A program made the translations under genes and the position numbers. Under the pieces are notes generated by a model. It did no database searches. It was not told the origin of the DNA and worked only from the letters and a program-made list of their open reading frames with translations. A stretch of 64,000 nucleotides of DNA from Capnocytophaga canis (GTDB taxonomy: Bacteria; Bacteroidota; Bacteroidia; Flavobacteriales; Flavobacteriaceae), in NCBI RefSeq assembly GCF_000827555.1, contig NZ_CDOI01000148.1:1-64000 (forward strand), in the 5' to 3' direction. Position 1 is the stretch's first letter. Each line of letters opens with the position of its first letter. Shown here in pieces: positions 37,627 through 45,891 of this stretch.

Positions 37627-38280
37627 TTACTCCTCTTTTTCGATTTCTTTCACGACAACAAATTGAGCCTTTGAGCCTGTTGCCAAATTCCACTGATTCT
37701 GAGCAATTATCTTTCCTTTGTCGTCTAGTACTTTGAAATCGGCTGTATTGGGCCCGGATTCTCCTTGGTTGAGTGCTAAAAATTCGATTTTATTAAATCC
37801 TGGTTTAAGTTGAATTTGAAATCCTTTGTAATCTCCTACTAAAAGAATATCGTGAATTTCGACTTTGTCATTGACCAAAATACTTACTCTGTCTCCGTCA
37901 ATTGTTTGAAAGTCACGGCAGTATACGTTTACATGTCCTCCATTACTCAAAAAATCACCAAAAAATTGATTACCTTTTGGAGCATCATACTCTTCTTTTT
38001 GTTGGTAATTATTCAAATAAGAACGATTTTCCGTGAATTTTTTGTGTACTAAGTTACTTTTTCGCGTGAAATCAATCTGTTTTTCAGGCGTTTTCATAAA
38101 TGGATTTTCTTTTGTTTCCACTCCCATCGGTAGGGTGTAAGTATCACTCGGAAGTTCCAAAGTAGGAGCTTTCTCCAATGGAATCACCACAGGTAATTCC
38201 CTCTTTTTGTTTTCAAAAGGCTGTGCATTTGCAAAGAAAACAAATCCGAAAAGAGATATTATTAAATAGTGTACTTTCAT
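37627..38280 (-). CDS. Conserved exported protein, unknown function
   Basis: A 217-residue secreted protein with a signal peptide (YLIISLFGFVFFANAQ). The middle is Pro/Lys-rich and poorly structured. A C-terminal beta-rich domain (about 115-210) contains VNVYCRDFQTIDGDRVSILVND and FKVLDDKGKIIAQNQWNLATG. It looks like a small beta-sandwich, not a known enzyme. I do not recognise a named family. Same strand as the amidase, 168 bp away. Confidence 0.75.
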   Translation of the reverse strand: MKVHYLIISLFGFVFFANAQPFENKKRELPVVIPLEKAPTLELPSDTYTLPMGVETKENPFMKTPEKQIDFTRKSNLVHKKFTENRSYLNNYQQKEEYDAPKGNQFFGDFLSNGGHVNVYCRDFQTIDGDRVSILVNDKVEIHDILLVGDYKGFQIQLKPGFNKIEFLALNQGESGPNTADFKVLDDKGKIIAQNQWNLATGSKAQFVVVKEIEKEE

Positions 38281-38415
38281 AGTCGTAAAATTTTAAAGAT
38301 AAGCCAAGAGCAATAAAAAGGCTATTTTTCGTTACACAAATAGTATGCCTTACATAAAAACTTACTCAAAAATTTTAGAGAATCTACTGAAATATAATTT
38401 TTTGCAGATAAATTA

Positions 38416-38760
38416 TTATCGTATGAATTCATAAATTTTTTCTTCAGGTCGCCCGATGATGGCTTTATTACCTTGCACTACAATAGGACGCTCAATGAGT
38501 TGAGGATGTGTAACTAATAAATCTATTATTTCGTTATCTGTCAATGCTTTATTTTGATAGTTTTCCTTCCATATGCCTTCGTTTTTACGAACCAACTCCA
38601 TGGGAGGAATCCCTAATTTTTCAAGTAGAGTGATAATTTCTTTTTTCGTCAGCGGATTTTTCAAATATTCCACCACCTCAAATTGTTTTTCTGAATTTTT
38701 GAGTATGTCCAGACCACATCTTGATTTGGAACATCTTGGATTGTGATAAATCGTAATCAT
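38416..38760 (-). CDS. ArsC-like (glutaredoxin-type) reductase
   Basis: A 114-residue thioredoxin-fold protein of the ArsC/Spx/YffB group. It has the catalytic Cys in YHNPRCSKSR near residue 10 and ends with IIGRPEEKIYEFI. The motif matches glutathione/glutaredoxin-type arsenate reductases, but no ars operon, regulator or arsenite pump is nearby. A general role in redox handling is equally possible. Single gene. Confidence 0.85.
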   Translation of the reverse strand: MITIYHNPRCSKSRCGLDILKNSEKQFEVVEYLKNPLTKKEIITLLEKLGIPPMELVRKNEGIWKENYQNKALTDNEIIDLLVTHPQLIERPIVVQGNKAIIGRPEEKIYEFIR

Positions 38761-38927
38761 TTAATCATGTTTTTGATTTGTTATAACTATATAATAAGTC
38801 TGGAAAGATGCTGTTTTTCCTATAATAGATTTTGTAGTCTTGATTTATGTCTATCAACTTATATTATTTGTGAATAACAAATCCATAAAAGAGATGACAT
38901 TCTTTGTAAATCAATTCATTGTGTTTT

Positions 38928-39686
38928 TTAAACTATTCGTTTCATAAGTCTGAGTTTGTGGGTATAATTTCGTAGTTCGGAATTGAAAATACCGATATGG
39001 TCTAACCTATCAATACGTACTTTGCCGTATGAATGGATGATATGATTATCACCCAACAGAATTCCAACATGAATTATATTTCCCTCTTCATCGTCGAAAA
39101 AAGCCAAATCGCCTGGTATAGTTTCCTCAATGAAATCGACCAAAATCCCTTGAGAGGCTTGTTTTTCAGGAGTTCGTAAAAGCTTGATTCCATTAAGTTT
39201 ATAAACAATTTGAGTGAATCCAGCAGCATCAATCCCGAACGGAGTGCGTCCACCAGCCAAAAAGGGAACGTTTAGATAGTCTAACGCAAGAGCAACAATA
39301 CCTTTTTCAGTAGGTTTTTGTGTTGATTGAGAGGTGTTTATAAGGTGATTGTGTGAAAAAGTAGCTCCACGAGGAATTTGTAAAAACACGTTATTTGCAT
39401 TTTTTACTCGCAGTTTTGTTATCCAACGATGGGCGTATTTTTCCTTTTTTTTCAAGCATTTACGATATTCTTTGTCGGAAATCAGCTGAATTTGATTTGC
39501 TAAAATCCAACCTTCACTGCCGTCATATAGGACAAGTATTTGATACCAATCTTCTTGTTTATCAATTATTTGCAATAATTCACCAAATAGCAACTGTGTT
39601 ACCATTCCTGCTTCTTCACACGGATGTAGACGAATAGGCACCACACTCAAATGGCATATCCCATAAGGCATATTTATAATTTTCAT
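38928..39686 (-). CDS. NlpC/P60-like protein lacking the catalytic cysteine
   Basis: A 252-residue protein with N-terminal SH3-like repeats (about 10-125) and a C-terminal NlpC/P60 fold (about 130-252). In active members the core reads WGGxxPFGIDCSGF. Here it reads AGGRTPFGIDAAGF, so catalytic Cys (154) is Ala, the next Ser is Ala, and the WGG Trp (144) is Ala. The His motif IIHVGILLGD is kept. No signal peptide is visible. It is probably a non-hydrolytic wall-binding or regulatory protein, unless the base calls are wrong. Confidence 0.85.
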   Translation of the reverse strand: MKIINMPYGICHLSVVPIRLHPCEEAGMVTQLLFGELLQIIDKQEDWYQILVLYDGSEGWILANQIQLISDKEYRKCLKKKEKYAHRWITKLRVKNANNVFLQIPRGATFSHNHLINTSQSTQKPTEKGIVALALDYLNVPFLAGGRTPFGIDAAGFTQIVYKLNGIKLLRTPEKQASQGILVDFIEETIPGDLAFFDDEEGNIIHVGILLGDNHIIHSYGKVRIDRLDHIGIFNSELRNYTHKLRLMKRIV

Positions 39687-39719
39687 ATATAACTACTTGC
39701 AGCGTACGTATTTAAGCTA

Positions 39720-39752
39720 CAAAAATAGCAACTATTTTTTAGTAAATCACAA
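39720..39752 (-). promoter_or_regulatory. Promoter for the NlpC/P60-like gene
   Basis: Minus-strand TATTTTTG (plus-strand 39720-39727) and TTG (CAA 39750-39752), 22-bp spacing. Confidence 0.55.
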
Positions 39753-40014
39753 AAAAAGTTATGTTTATTTTGAAAATAATCGGATTAACAGGATAATTAT
39801 TTTTTATTTCACTGATTATCAGTAGTTTATTTATTTATAAGTTTTGTTATATAGTTTCACAGAAATCTTTATTATATCAGTCTGTAACATAAAGATTTTA
39901 CTCATGAATCATTATTTTAAGTCGTATTATTTCCTTTTTAGAGCCTTTTTATTAGGTTGGGTGATATGCTTTGAAGCTCTCTAATGCAGTTTTTTAGAAT
40001 ATGGAATACAAACA

Positions 40015-40046
40015 AAATCCGACTTAATAGAAATTAAGTCGGATTT
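40015..40046 (-). terminator. Terminator after the barrel-protein gene
   Basis: Perfect 14-bp stem AAATCCGACTTAAT/ATTAAGTCGGATTT with a 4-nt loop, about 30 bp after the stop codon. Confidence 0.9.
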
Positions 40047-40076
40047 ATTTATGTTTCTAATATACAGTGTATTAAA

Positions 40077-40757
40077 TTAGAATTTTACGTTTAAAACGGC
40101 TGAAAATCTGATAATAGGTTCATTAGAACTTATGTTTGAATTCCAAGATGTTGCAATACCTGTTTCAATATTATTGAAGCAGTACAGGAAATCAACTGCG
40201 ATTTCTGGCTGAACAATACCTAAGAAAATCCCACTCGTTTTTTTGTTATCGATAATATATACTACTTCCTCTCTTTTATTTTCTCTCTCATAGGCAGCTG
40301 TAATACTTTGATTTTTAATTTCATACAAAGGAATGTACATACCTGCTCTGATTTTAAAATATTCACGATCTAACAGAGAATAAAATATGCTACCTCTAAA
40401 CAGTTTAACATCCGTGTGAGAAGAAAAATCTTTTCTGACTAATCCGATGCGTTGTAAAGATAAACTGTAAGGATTAATCTTATTAAACGCATTAAATCCA
40501 TAGAAATCAACTCCTAATAAGAAACGAGAGCTTATTTTTCTTTGATAAGAAATATTATAATCCGAGTATGTTTCGTTAAATAGATGTGATGTTGGTTTTG
40601 ATTGGTCAAAAATAGAGCTATCACCATCTTCGAGCAACAGGGTATTCAAAACACCTTTTTTAAAGCTGATAAAATTTTTACTTTCCGCGTCTTGTGAGTA
40701 AAGCTGATGGGTCATTCCTATCACCAAAAGTAGCGATAAAACTTTGATTTTTTTCAT
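40077..40757 (-). CDS. Probable outer-membrane beta-barrel protein
   Basis: A 226-residue exported protein with a signal peptide (KVLSLLLVIGMTHQLYSQ). Alternating polar/aromatic segments (LLGVDFYGFNAF, FRGSIFYSLL, VDFLYCFNNIETGIATSW) and a final strand IIRFSAVLNVKF resemble a small eight-stranded barrel. No specific family is recognised. Own terminator at 40015. Confidence 0.7.
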   Translation of the reverse strand: MKKIKVLSLLLVIGMTHQLYSQDAESKNFISFKKGVLNTLLLEDGDSSIFDQSKPTSHLFNETYSDYNISYQRKISSRFLLGVDFYGFNAFNKINPYSLSLQRIGLVRKDFSSHTDVKLFRGSIFYSLLDREYFKIRAGMYIPLYEIKNQSITAAYERENKREEVVYIIDNKKTSGIFLGIVQPEIAVDFLYCFNNIETGIATSWNSNISSNEPIIRFSAVLNVKF

Positions 40758-40851
40758 GTTATTCTAATAAATTGATTAAACGGTGCTAATGTATTTTTTT
40801 TTTTGAATATCAAAATAATTTGTTTTTTTTATTGAATTCGTTTCTTAATAG

Positions 40852-41451
40852 TTACATTTTTAAAGGCTCTACTTCGGCATGAGGTTGAAAGACATAAACC
40901 TTTTTGGTATTTATTTCAATACATTCAAAACATTTAACACGTTTGCGTCCTTTTTGAAACACACGTCCGTCTGCGATACGAAAAATGCTACCTAACGGTA
41001 GCTCAAAAATAAAACATATATCCTGATTTTCATCATATTTTTTAAGAGTAACCGCTAATAGAGAATCAATATCACTACTGGATTTTGGGTTTCTGAAATG
41101 ATTGGCAACCACTTTTAGCAAATCCGTAGGAAAGATAGAGGGAGAAATGAATGGAATCATCAGTTGTTGGAAAGTGTATTTCCATTCGTTCCCGTGAGGT
41201 TTTATGTTTCTACCAAATTTTTCAAACGCCACTAAATGAGCAATTTCGTGGATAAGTGTGATTAAAAAGCGGTATTTATTTTCACCAGCATTTACTGTGA
41301 TAAGATGTTGCCCATCAAGCAGTTGCCTGTAATCCCCATGTCTTGTTTTTCGTTCATTGACAATTTTAAGATGAACATTATTCCGTTTGATAAGTTCAAA
41401 ACAGGGCATGACAGCATTTTCAGGTATGTATTTTGCGAGTATGCGTTCCAT
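40852..41451 (-). CDS. SprT-like zinc metalloprotease-fold protein
   Basis: A 199-residue cytoplasmic protein with the SprT-like zinc motif HEIAHLVAFEKFGRNIKPHG (HExxH near residue 68). The C-terminal part has KRVKCFECIEINTKKVYVF, where a zinc-ribbon pair is expected but only one CxxC is clear. The role of bacterial SprT is poorly known; relatives cleave DNA-protein crosslinks. A -7 element ends 4 bp before the ATG, so the mRNA may be leaderless or start at Met15. Confidence 0.82.
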   Translation of the reverse strand: MERILAKYIPENAVMPCFELIKRNNVHLKIVNERKTRHGDYRQLLDGQHLITVNAGENKYRFLITLIHEIAHLVAFEKFGRNIKPHGNEWKYTFQQLMIPFISPSIFPTDLLKVVANHFRNPKSSSDIDSLLAVTLKKYDENQDICFIFELPLGSIFRIADGRVFQKGRKRVKCFECIEINTKKVYVFQPHAEVEPLKM

Positions 41452-41455
41452 TCGG

Positions 41456-41463
41456 CAAAGATA
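41456..41463 (-). promoter_or_regulatory. -7 element abutting the sprT-like start codon
   Basis: Minus-strand TATCTTTG ends 4 bp before the ATG. The usual start point would fall on or just inside the first codon. Confidence 0.45.
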
Positions 41464-41577
41464 AGAAATTTATTTTCTCCTAAAATAGTTTAATTGTCCA
41501 TGTTTATTGTTGTGAATAACTTTAATTTTAATAAAAGTTTAACATTTTTAAAGGGATATTATTCTCTTTATTTTCCG

Positions 41578-41585
41578 TACTTTTG
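41578..41585 (+). promoter_or_regulatory. -7 element for the first PAS gene
   Basis: TACTTTTG, 30 bp before the ATG at 41616. No clear -33 TTG. Confidence 0.55.
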
Positions 41586-41615
41586 TCGAGAAATAACCAA
41601 TACAGATTTTTGCAT

Positions 41616-42299
41616 ATGATTAAGGATTATCGAGACATCGAATTGACAGTTGAAAGACCCACTCCTATTGATAAAGAAGTGGTTTGGGATAAATCAAAAG
41701 TTATTATAAGTGAGACAGATGTGTACGGTCGTATTACCAACGTGAACGACATTTTCTGTACGGTTGCGGGGTATACTCCAGCTGAAATGATTGGTCAGCC
41801 ACACAGCATCATCCGTCACCCAGATATGCCAAAGGTAACATTCAAAATGCTTTGGGACAACTTGAAAATGGGGAATAATTTTGCAGGTGTCGTTAAAAAC
41901 TTAGCAAAATCAGGCGAATATTATTGGGTTATTACCGATTTTGAGATGCGTCGTGACGCTTTGGGGAATATCACACACTACATCGCACGTAGAAAATCTG
42001 TACCAAAAGGAGTGATTGATAATTACGTAGCCCCCTTGTACGAAACAATGGTGAAACTTGAAAAAATTGGTGGTATGGATTTGAGTGCTCGTTTTTTCAA
42101 AAATTATTTGGACAAACAAGGAAAAGACTACATTGATTTTATCATTGATGTAATGGCTGAAAATAGAGAAAATGTAGCGTTCCAAGACATTCCAGTGACA
42201 TCTATTGATACCAATAAAATGGTTTCCGATGACATCTATACCGTGAGTGATGAGATGAACGAAAAACGTAAAAGTTTCTTTGGTAGATTATTTTCTTAA
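41616..42299 (+). CDS. Stand-alone Aer-like PAS protein 1
   Basis: A 227-residue soluble protein with one PAS domain (about 25-135). The core ITNVNDIFCTVAGYTPAEMI, GQPHSIIRHPDMPK and SGEYYWVITDFEMRR closely follows the flavin-binding PAS of the aerotaxis receptor Aer, including the RHPDMP segment and a Trp nearby. No HAMP, methyl-accepting, kinase or cyclase domain is attached. The C-terminal tail MNEKRKSFFGRLFS is shared with its neighbour. The ATG at 41616 is chosen because an upstream TTG lies inside the promoter. Likely a redox or oxygen sensor with unknown partner. Confidence 0.85.
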   Translation: MIKDYRDIELTVERPTPIDKEVVWDKSKVIISETDVYGRITNVNDIFCTVAGYTPAEMIGQPHSIIRHPDMPKVTFKMLWDNLKMGNNFAGVVKNLAKSGEYYWVITDFEMRRDALGNITHYIARRKSVPKGVIDNYVAPLYETMVKLEKIGGMDLSARFFKNYLDKQGKDYIDFIIDVMAENRENVAFQDIPVTSIDTNKMVSDDIYTVSDEMNEKRKSFFGRLFS

Positions 42300-42330
42300 T
42301 TAATTTTTACAATATTAATGAAATAATTAT

Positions 42331-42338
42331 TACTTTTG
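42331..42338 (+). promoter_or_regulatory. -7 element for the second PAS gene
   Basis: TACTTTTG, 29 bp before the ATG. The same octamer and nearly the same distance as for the first PAS gene, so the two are separately promoted. Confidence 0.55.
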
Positions 42339-42367
42339 CATTTTAATAACCTAAAATAGAAAGAACT

Positions 42368-43045
42368 ATGTCTGATTTTAAAAGAGTGGAGCCTACAATT
42401 CAAAGACCGACTCCGATTGATAGAGAAGTAGTTTGGGACAAATCAAAAGTCCTAATCAGTGAGACAGATAGTTTTGGAACTATCACTAACGTAAATACCG
42501 TGTTTTCAGAAGTTTCTGGATACTCGATGGCGGAGCTTATTGGGCAACCTCATAATTTGATTAGACACCCCGACATGCCAAAATTGATTTTCAAAATGCT
42601 ATGGGAGAATTTGAAAAAAGGAAACAACTTCGTTGGAGTTGTTAAAAACTTAGCAAAATCAGGAGAATACTATTGGGTGGTTACAGATTTTGAAATGCGT
42701 CGTGATGCAATGGGTAATATTACACATTATATCGGTAGAAGAAAGGCTGTACCTCAAAAAGCTATAGATAATTACTTAGCTCCGTTTTACGAAACACTGT
42801 TAAAGTTAGAAAAAATTGGAGGAACTGAGTTAAGTAGTCGCTATTTCAAAAACTACTTAGCAATGCAAGGTAAAGATTATATCGACTTTGTTATTAGCGT
42901 TATGTCAGAAGGAGAAAACAAAACATTTTCAGGACAGGCTGCAGGTGCTATGGATAACAATACTGTGGTTTCTGATGACATTTATGACGTAAGTAATGCT
43001 ATGAACGAAAAACGTAGAAACTTCTTCGAGAGATTGTTCTCATAG
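42368..43045 (+). CDS. Stand-alone Aer-like PAS protein 2
   Basis: A 225-residue paralogue of the preceding gene, similar along its whole length: PTPIDREVVWDKSKVLISET, GQPHNLIRHPDMPK, SGEYYWVVTDFEMRR, and the tail MNEKRRNFFERLFS. Again only a PAS domain plus a helical region (about 140-200) and the conserved tail. The duplication is tandem, with 68 bp between the genes. The conserved helical region and tail may mediate dimerisation or partner binding (inference). A terminator follows. Confidence 0.85.
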   Translation: MSDFKRVEPTIQRPTPIDREVVWDKSKVLISETDSFGTITNVNTVFSEVSGYSMAELIGQPHNLIRHPDMPKLIFKMLWENLKKGNNFVGVVKNLAKSGEYYWVVTDFEMRRDAMGNITHYIGRRKAVPQKAIDNYLAPFYETLLKLEKIGGTELSSRYFKNYLAMQGKDYIDFVISVMSEGENKTFSGQAAGAMDNNTVVSDDIYDVSNAMNEKRRNFFERLFS

Positions 43046-43068
43046 TACAAAAAAGCAAATACAATAAA

Positions 43069-43159
43069 AAAAAGACTATCCAAAAAAAGAGGATTTTGTG
43101 TATTTTAGACACCGTTACCATTTATTAATGACGAACCTCTCTATTCGGATAGTCTTTTT
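43069..43159 (+). terminator. Inverted repeat 3' of the second PAS gene
   Basis: Perfect 13-bp arms AAAAAGACTATCC (43069-43081) and GGATAGTCTTTTT (43147-43159), with an inner partial pairing of AGAGG and CCTCT. The far arm ends in T-rich sequence. Confidence 0.65.
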
Positions 43160-43174
43160 ATTTTCTCTTTTCAG

Positions 43175-43200
43175 GACAATGTGGTAAAAAATGGTGCTTA
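43175..43200. repeat. Solo arm identical to the 25796 MITE-like element
   Basis: All 26 bases match 25796-25821. No inverted partner follows; instead the 43209 repeat begins 8 bp later. Confidence 0.75.
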
Positions 43201-43208
43201 GATGAAAA

Positions 43209-43462
43209 GAACCAAAAGTGCGAGCCGCACGGGCATTAAAAAATAAAGCAGTCGGCTTCCGACAAATTTTCCAAACTTGCTTCCTGCAGTCACTTCGAAC
43301 AGTGGAAAAAATTCCACATACTAAGCTCCAAGTTTTCGCTTACTTTGCTTTATTCGTTGATTTTCTTAAAGCCAAATCTCCAATGCCAATGAAAAGCGGT
43401 CAAAATACTGAAAAATCTGTGTTGAACCATTAAAAAGTATATTCAATTAAGTACTGAACTCA
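43209..43462. repeat. Dispersed ~250-bp repeat, copy A
   Basis: Highly similar to 50487-50709 in the same orientation. Both begin GAACCAAAAGTGCGAGCC and end AAGTACTGAACTCA. The left end holds two small hairpins (GTGCG-AGC-CGCAC and GTCGG-CTT-CCGAC). A 71-codon open frame inside copy A is interrupted in copy B. Probably a relic of a mobile element; family not identified. Confidence 0.8.
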
Positions 43463-43552
43463 AAAAAATAAATATGAGACTCAAAAATTAAGGAATACCC
43501 TTAATAATTTTCTATGCTAACCAAAAGCCAAAAGTACTACCTGAAATAAAAC

Positions 43553-43674
43553 TGTCTGAAGAGTTTTACTTAATCACTACCTCTTTAATAAAATAAGCAC
43601 TTATTATCTTGCAGATATTATTTTACTAACCAAAACAGTGCGATCATGATTTTTATATTTAAACTCTTCAGACA
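43553..43674 (-). terminator. Large inverted repeat 3' of metK
   Basis: Perfect 14-bp arms TGTCTGAAGAGTTT (43553-43566) and its inverse (43661-43674). On the minus strand it begins 12 bp after metK. Shares the TGTCTGAArAG core with the 14265 element. Confidence 0.55.
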
Positions 43675-43686
43675 TTATTTGAGTTT

Positions 43687-44937
43687 TTACACTCCGAAAG
43701 CCTCTTTAATTTTATCGACAAAATCCAACTTTTCCCAAGTAAACAACTCAACCTCAACGGTTTTAGTAGCATTATAAGGAGAAGAAAACTCTTTTGTAAC
43801 AATCTGTGGCACTCGTCCCATATGCCCGTAAGCAGCTGTTTCACTATAGATTGGATTTCTCAATTTCAATCGCTGCTCAATATCGTATGGACGAAGGCTA
43901 AAAATTTGCTGTATTTTTTTTGCAATCTCTCCATCAGTTAGGTTTACCTTTGACGTACCATAGGTGTTGACATACACCCCAGTTGGTTCTGCCACTCCAA
44001 TAGCATAACTTACTTGAACCAAAATTTCATCTGCTATACCTGCAGCTACCATGTTTTTTGCAATATGTCGCATAGCATACGCTGCACTTCTGTCTACTTT
44101 ACTTGGATCTTTACCTGAGAAAGCTCCTCCTCCATGAGCTCCTTTACCTCCATAAGTGTCAACAATGATTTTTCGTCCCGTCAGCCCTGTATCGCCATGA
44201 GGCCCTCCAATAACAAAAATTCCTGTTGGATTGATGTGATAAATAATATTATCATCAAAAAATGGGGCGTACTGCGGATATTTTTTTATTACCCTCGGAA
44301 TTAGAATAGTAATAATATCGTGTTTAATTTTTTGTAGCATTTCAGCCTCTGAAGCAAAATCATCATGTTGAGTCGAAATCACGATAGTATTGATTCGTAC
44401 AGGCTTGTTATCATCACTATACTCCAATGTAACTTGACTTTTTGCATCAGGTCGTAGATAGGTAATTTCCTTATTTTCACGTCTTAAATCAGCCAATTCT
44501 CTCAAAAGCGTATGTGATAAATCCAATGCTAACGGCATGTAATTTTCCGTTTCGTTTACCGCATATCCGAACATCATCCCTTGGTCACCTGCTCCTTGCT
44601 CTTCGGGTTTTGCTCGTTCCACACCTTGATTAATATCAGGTGATTGCTCGTGAATTGCTGAAAGAATACCACACGAATTCGCCTCAAACATATATTCACT
44701 TTTGGTGTAGCCTATTTTCTTGATAACATTGCGTGTAATTTGTTGAACATCAATATAAATATCCGACTTCACTTCCCCTGCCAATACCACTTGTCCAGTA
44801 GTTACTAAGGTTTCACACGCCACTTTTGAACTTGGATCAAAAGCTAAAAAATTGTCAATTAGAGCATCACTGATTTGATCAGCGACTTTGTCAGGATGTC
44901 CTTCTGACACGGACTCCGATGTAAATAAATACCCCAT
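43687..44937 (-). CDS. metK: S-adenosylmethionine synthetase
   Basis: Makes SAM from methionine and ATP. The 416-residue product shows [29 protein letters not shown] and [23 protein letters not shown], with the substrate loops intact. Longer than E. coli MetK, as usual in Bacteroidetes. The leader (about 150 nt from the promoter at 45097) contains a candidate SAM-II-like aptamer, which would give feedback control. Single gene with a large 3' hairpin. Confidence 0.97.
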   Translation of the reverse strand: MGYLFTSESVSEGHPDKVADQISDALIDNFLAFDPSSKVACETLVTTGQVVLAGEVKSDIYIDVQQITRNVIKKIGYTKSEYMFEANSCGILSAIHEQSPDINQGVERAKPEEQGAGDQGMMFGYAVNETENYMPLALDLSHTLLRELADLRRENKEITYLRPDAKSQVTLEYSDDNKPVRINTIVISTQHDDFASEAEMLQKIKHDIITILIPRVIKKYPQYAPFFDDNIIYHINPTGIFVIGGPHGDTGLTGRKIIVDTYGGKGAHGGGAFSGKDPSKVDRSAAYAMRHIAKNMVAAGIADEILVQVSYAIGVAEPTGVYVNTYGTSKVNLTDGEIAKKIQQIFSLRPYDIEQRLKLRNPIYSETAAYGHMGRVPQIVTKEFSSPYNATKTVEVELFTWEKLDFVDKIKEAFGV

Positions 44938-45020
44938 TTCTTAATAGAATTTAGAAAGGATAACTTTGGAAATTGCCTTGTTTTTGGATAGAATATCCTT
45001 ATGTAAGATAGTATAAGTCA

Positions 45021-45072
45021 CTGTTTTAGCATTTTTTCGGAAGTTCCAAAAAGAGGTTGCAATCAGTCCAAA
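45021..45072 (-). promoter_or_regulatory. Candidate SAM-II-like riboswitch in the metK leader
   Basis: Minus-strand RNA: a 6-bp stem TTTGGA/TCCGAA (45067-45072 with 45036-45041 by position along the transcript) encloses CTGATTGCAACC. It is followed by AATGCTAAAACAG. The order stem, TGATT..AACC, closing stem, GCTAAAA.AG matches the SAM-II pattern from memory, with a longer loop. The location before metK supports it. Downstream, AAGGATA near 44997 can pair with either TATCC or TATCCTT (44957-44963) as an expression switch. Not verified by a covariance search. Confidence 0.5.
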
Positions 45073-45096
45073 TTTTTCCTCTTGTTAATGATGGTG

Positions 45097-45126
45097 CAAA
45101 GGTAGAATTTATTTATATAATGGCAA
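45097..45126 (-). promoter_or_regulatory. Promoter for metK
   Basis: Minus-strand TACCTTTG (plus-strand 45097-45104) and TTG (CAA 45124-45126), 19-bp spacer. Confidence 0.75.
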
Positions 45127-45172
45127 ATTTTTAATGCAAAAAGTTTTTATATCCCGTTTGCTTAAAGTACAA

Positions 45173-45889
45173 TTACCGGTACATGGGTACTTGACAATCA
45201 GGATCAGCTTTAATCATCAAGTTCATATTAGATGGAGATAAATAAGGGATCCCCAAGCCCAATCCTCGTAAAATAAACAATGCTCCGATAAGGATAATAA
45301 AAAAAGGTATAATCTTTTGGATATAGATTTTCGTTTTTGTTTTTAAAAAATTACCTAAATAAATGGTTGCCGTTAGTAAAGGAACTGTTCCCAATCCAAA
45401 AAAAAGCATATACATTGCAGAATTTGTTATGCCGGTTTCAGCTAAAGCACCAAACAACGCCATATACACCAATCCGCATGGAAGAAAACCATTAAAAAAA
45501 CCAATGAGAAAAACGGAAAAAGCTGTTTTATAACGAAGTTGTCGCCCCAAAGCCCGTTTGACAAATCCTATTAAAAAATAAATAGGCTTCGTAAATACGT
45601 TTAAGCGAATTTTTACCAAAGAAAGCACAACCACAACTATCATCAGTACTCCTATAATAATAGATAATTGTTGTTGATACTCTCTAACGAATAAACCTTT
45701 ACCTAAAACTCCGAAAAGCACTCCCAATAGCACGTAAGTCAACGTTTTACCTATGTGATAGGTAGCCACTTGAATAGCCTTTTTGAAAGGATTATCATGT
45801 CTCAAAGGTAGTAGTAAGGTCAAAGGCCCACACATTCCTACACAGTGAAAACTTCCTAAAAGTCCTAAAATAAGTGCTGTATAAAGCAT
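45173..45889 (-). CDS. SafE/TauE-like membrane protein, cbb3 oxidase maturation type
   Basis: A 238-residue inner-membrane protein with about six helices. It starts YTALILGLLGSFHCVGMCGPLTL, the Cys/His motif typical of the sulfite-exporter-like proteins that accompany cytochrome cbb3 oxidase genes, where they are thought to act in copper handling (family knowledge). GFFNGFLPCGLVYMAL is a second Cys-bearing turn. Two bp after fixH, so co-transcribed. The cbb3 structural genes are not in this window. Confidence 0.88.
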   Translation of the reverse strand: MLYTALILGLLGSFHCVGMCGPLTLLLPLRHDNPFKKAIQVATYHIGKTLTYVLLGVLFGVLGKGLFVREYQQQLSIIIGVLMIVVVVLSLVKIRLNVFTKPIYFLIGFVKRALGRQLRYKTAFSVFLIGFFNGFLPCGLVYMALFGALAETGITNSAMYMLFFGLGTVPLLTATIYLGNFLKTKTKIYIQKIIPFFIILIGALFILRGLGLGIPYLSPSNMNLMIKADPDCQVPMYR

Positions 45890-45891
45890 TT

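Larger units (their letters stand above)
39687..40076. other. Intergenic spacer
   Basis: About 390 bp holding the promoter of the NlpC/P60-like gene (39720-39752) and the terminator of the barrel-protein gene (40015-40046). Nothing else is recognised between them. Confidence 0.6.

Noticed and set aside
43218-43433. 71-codon plus-strand frame
   Set aside because: It lies in a dispersed repeat, is broken in the other copy, and has no start context or known family.
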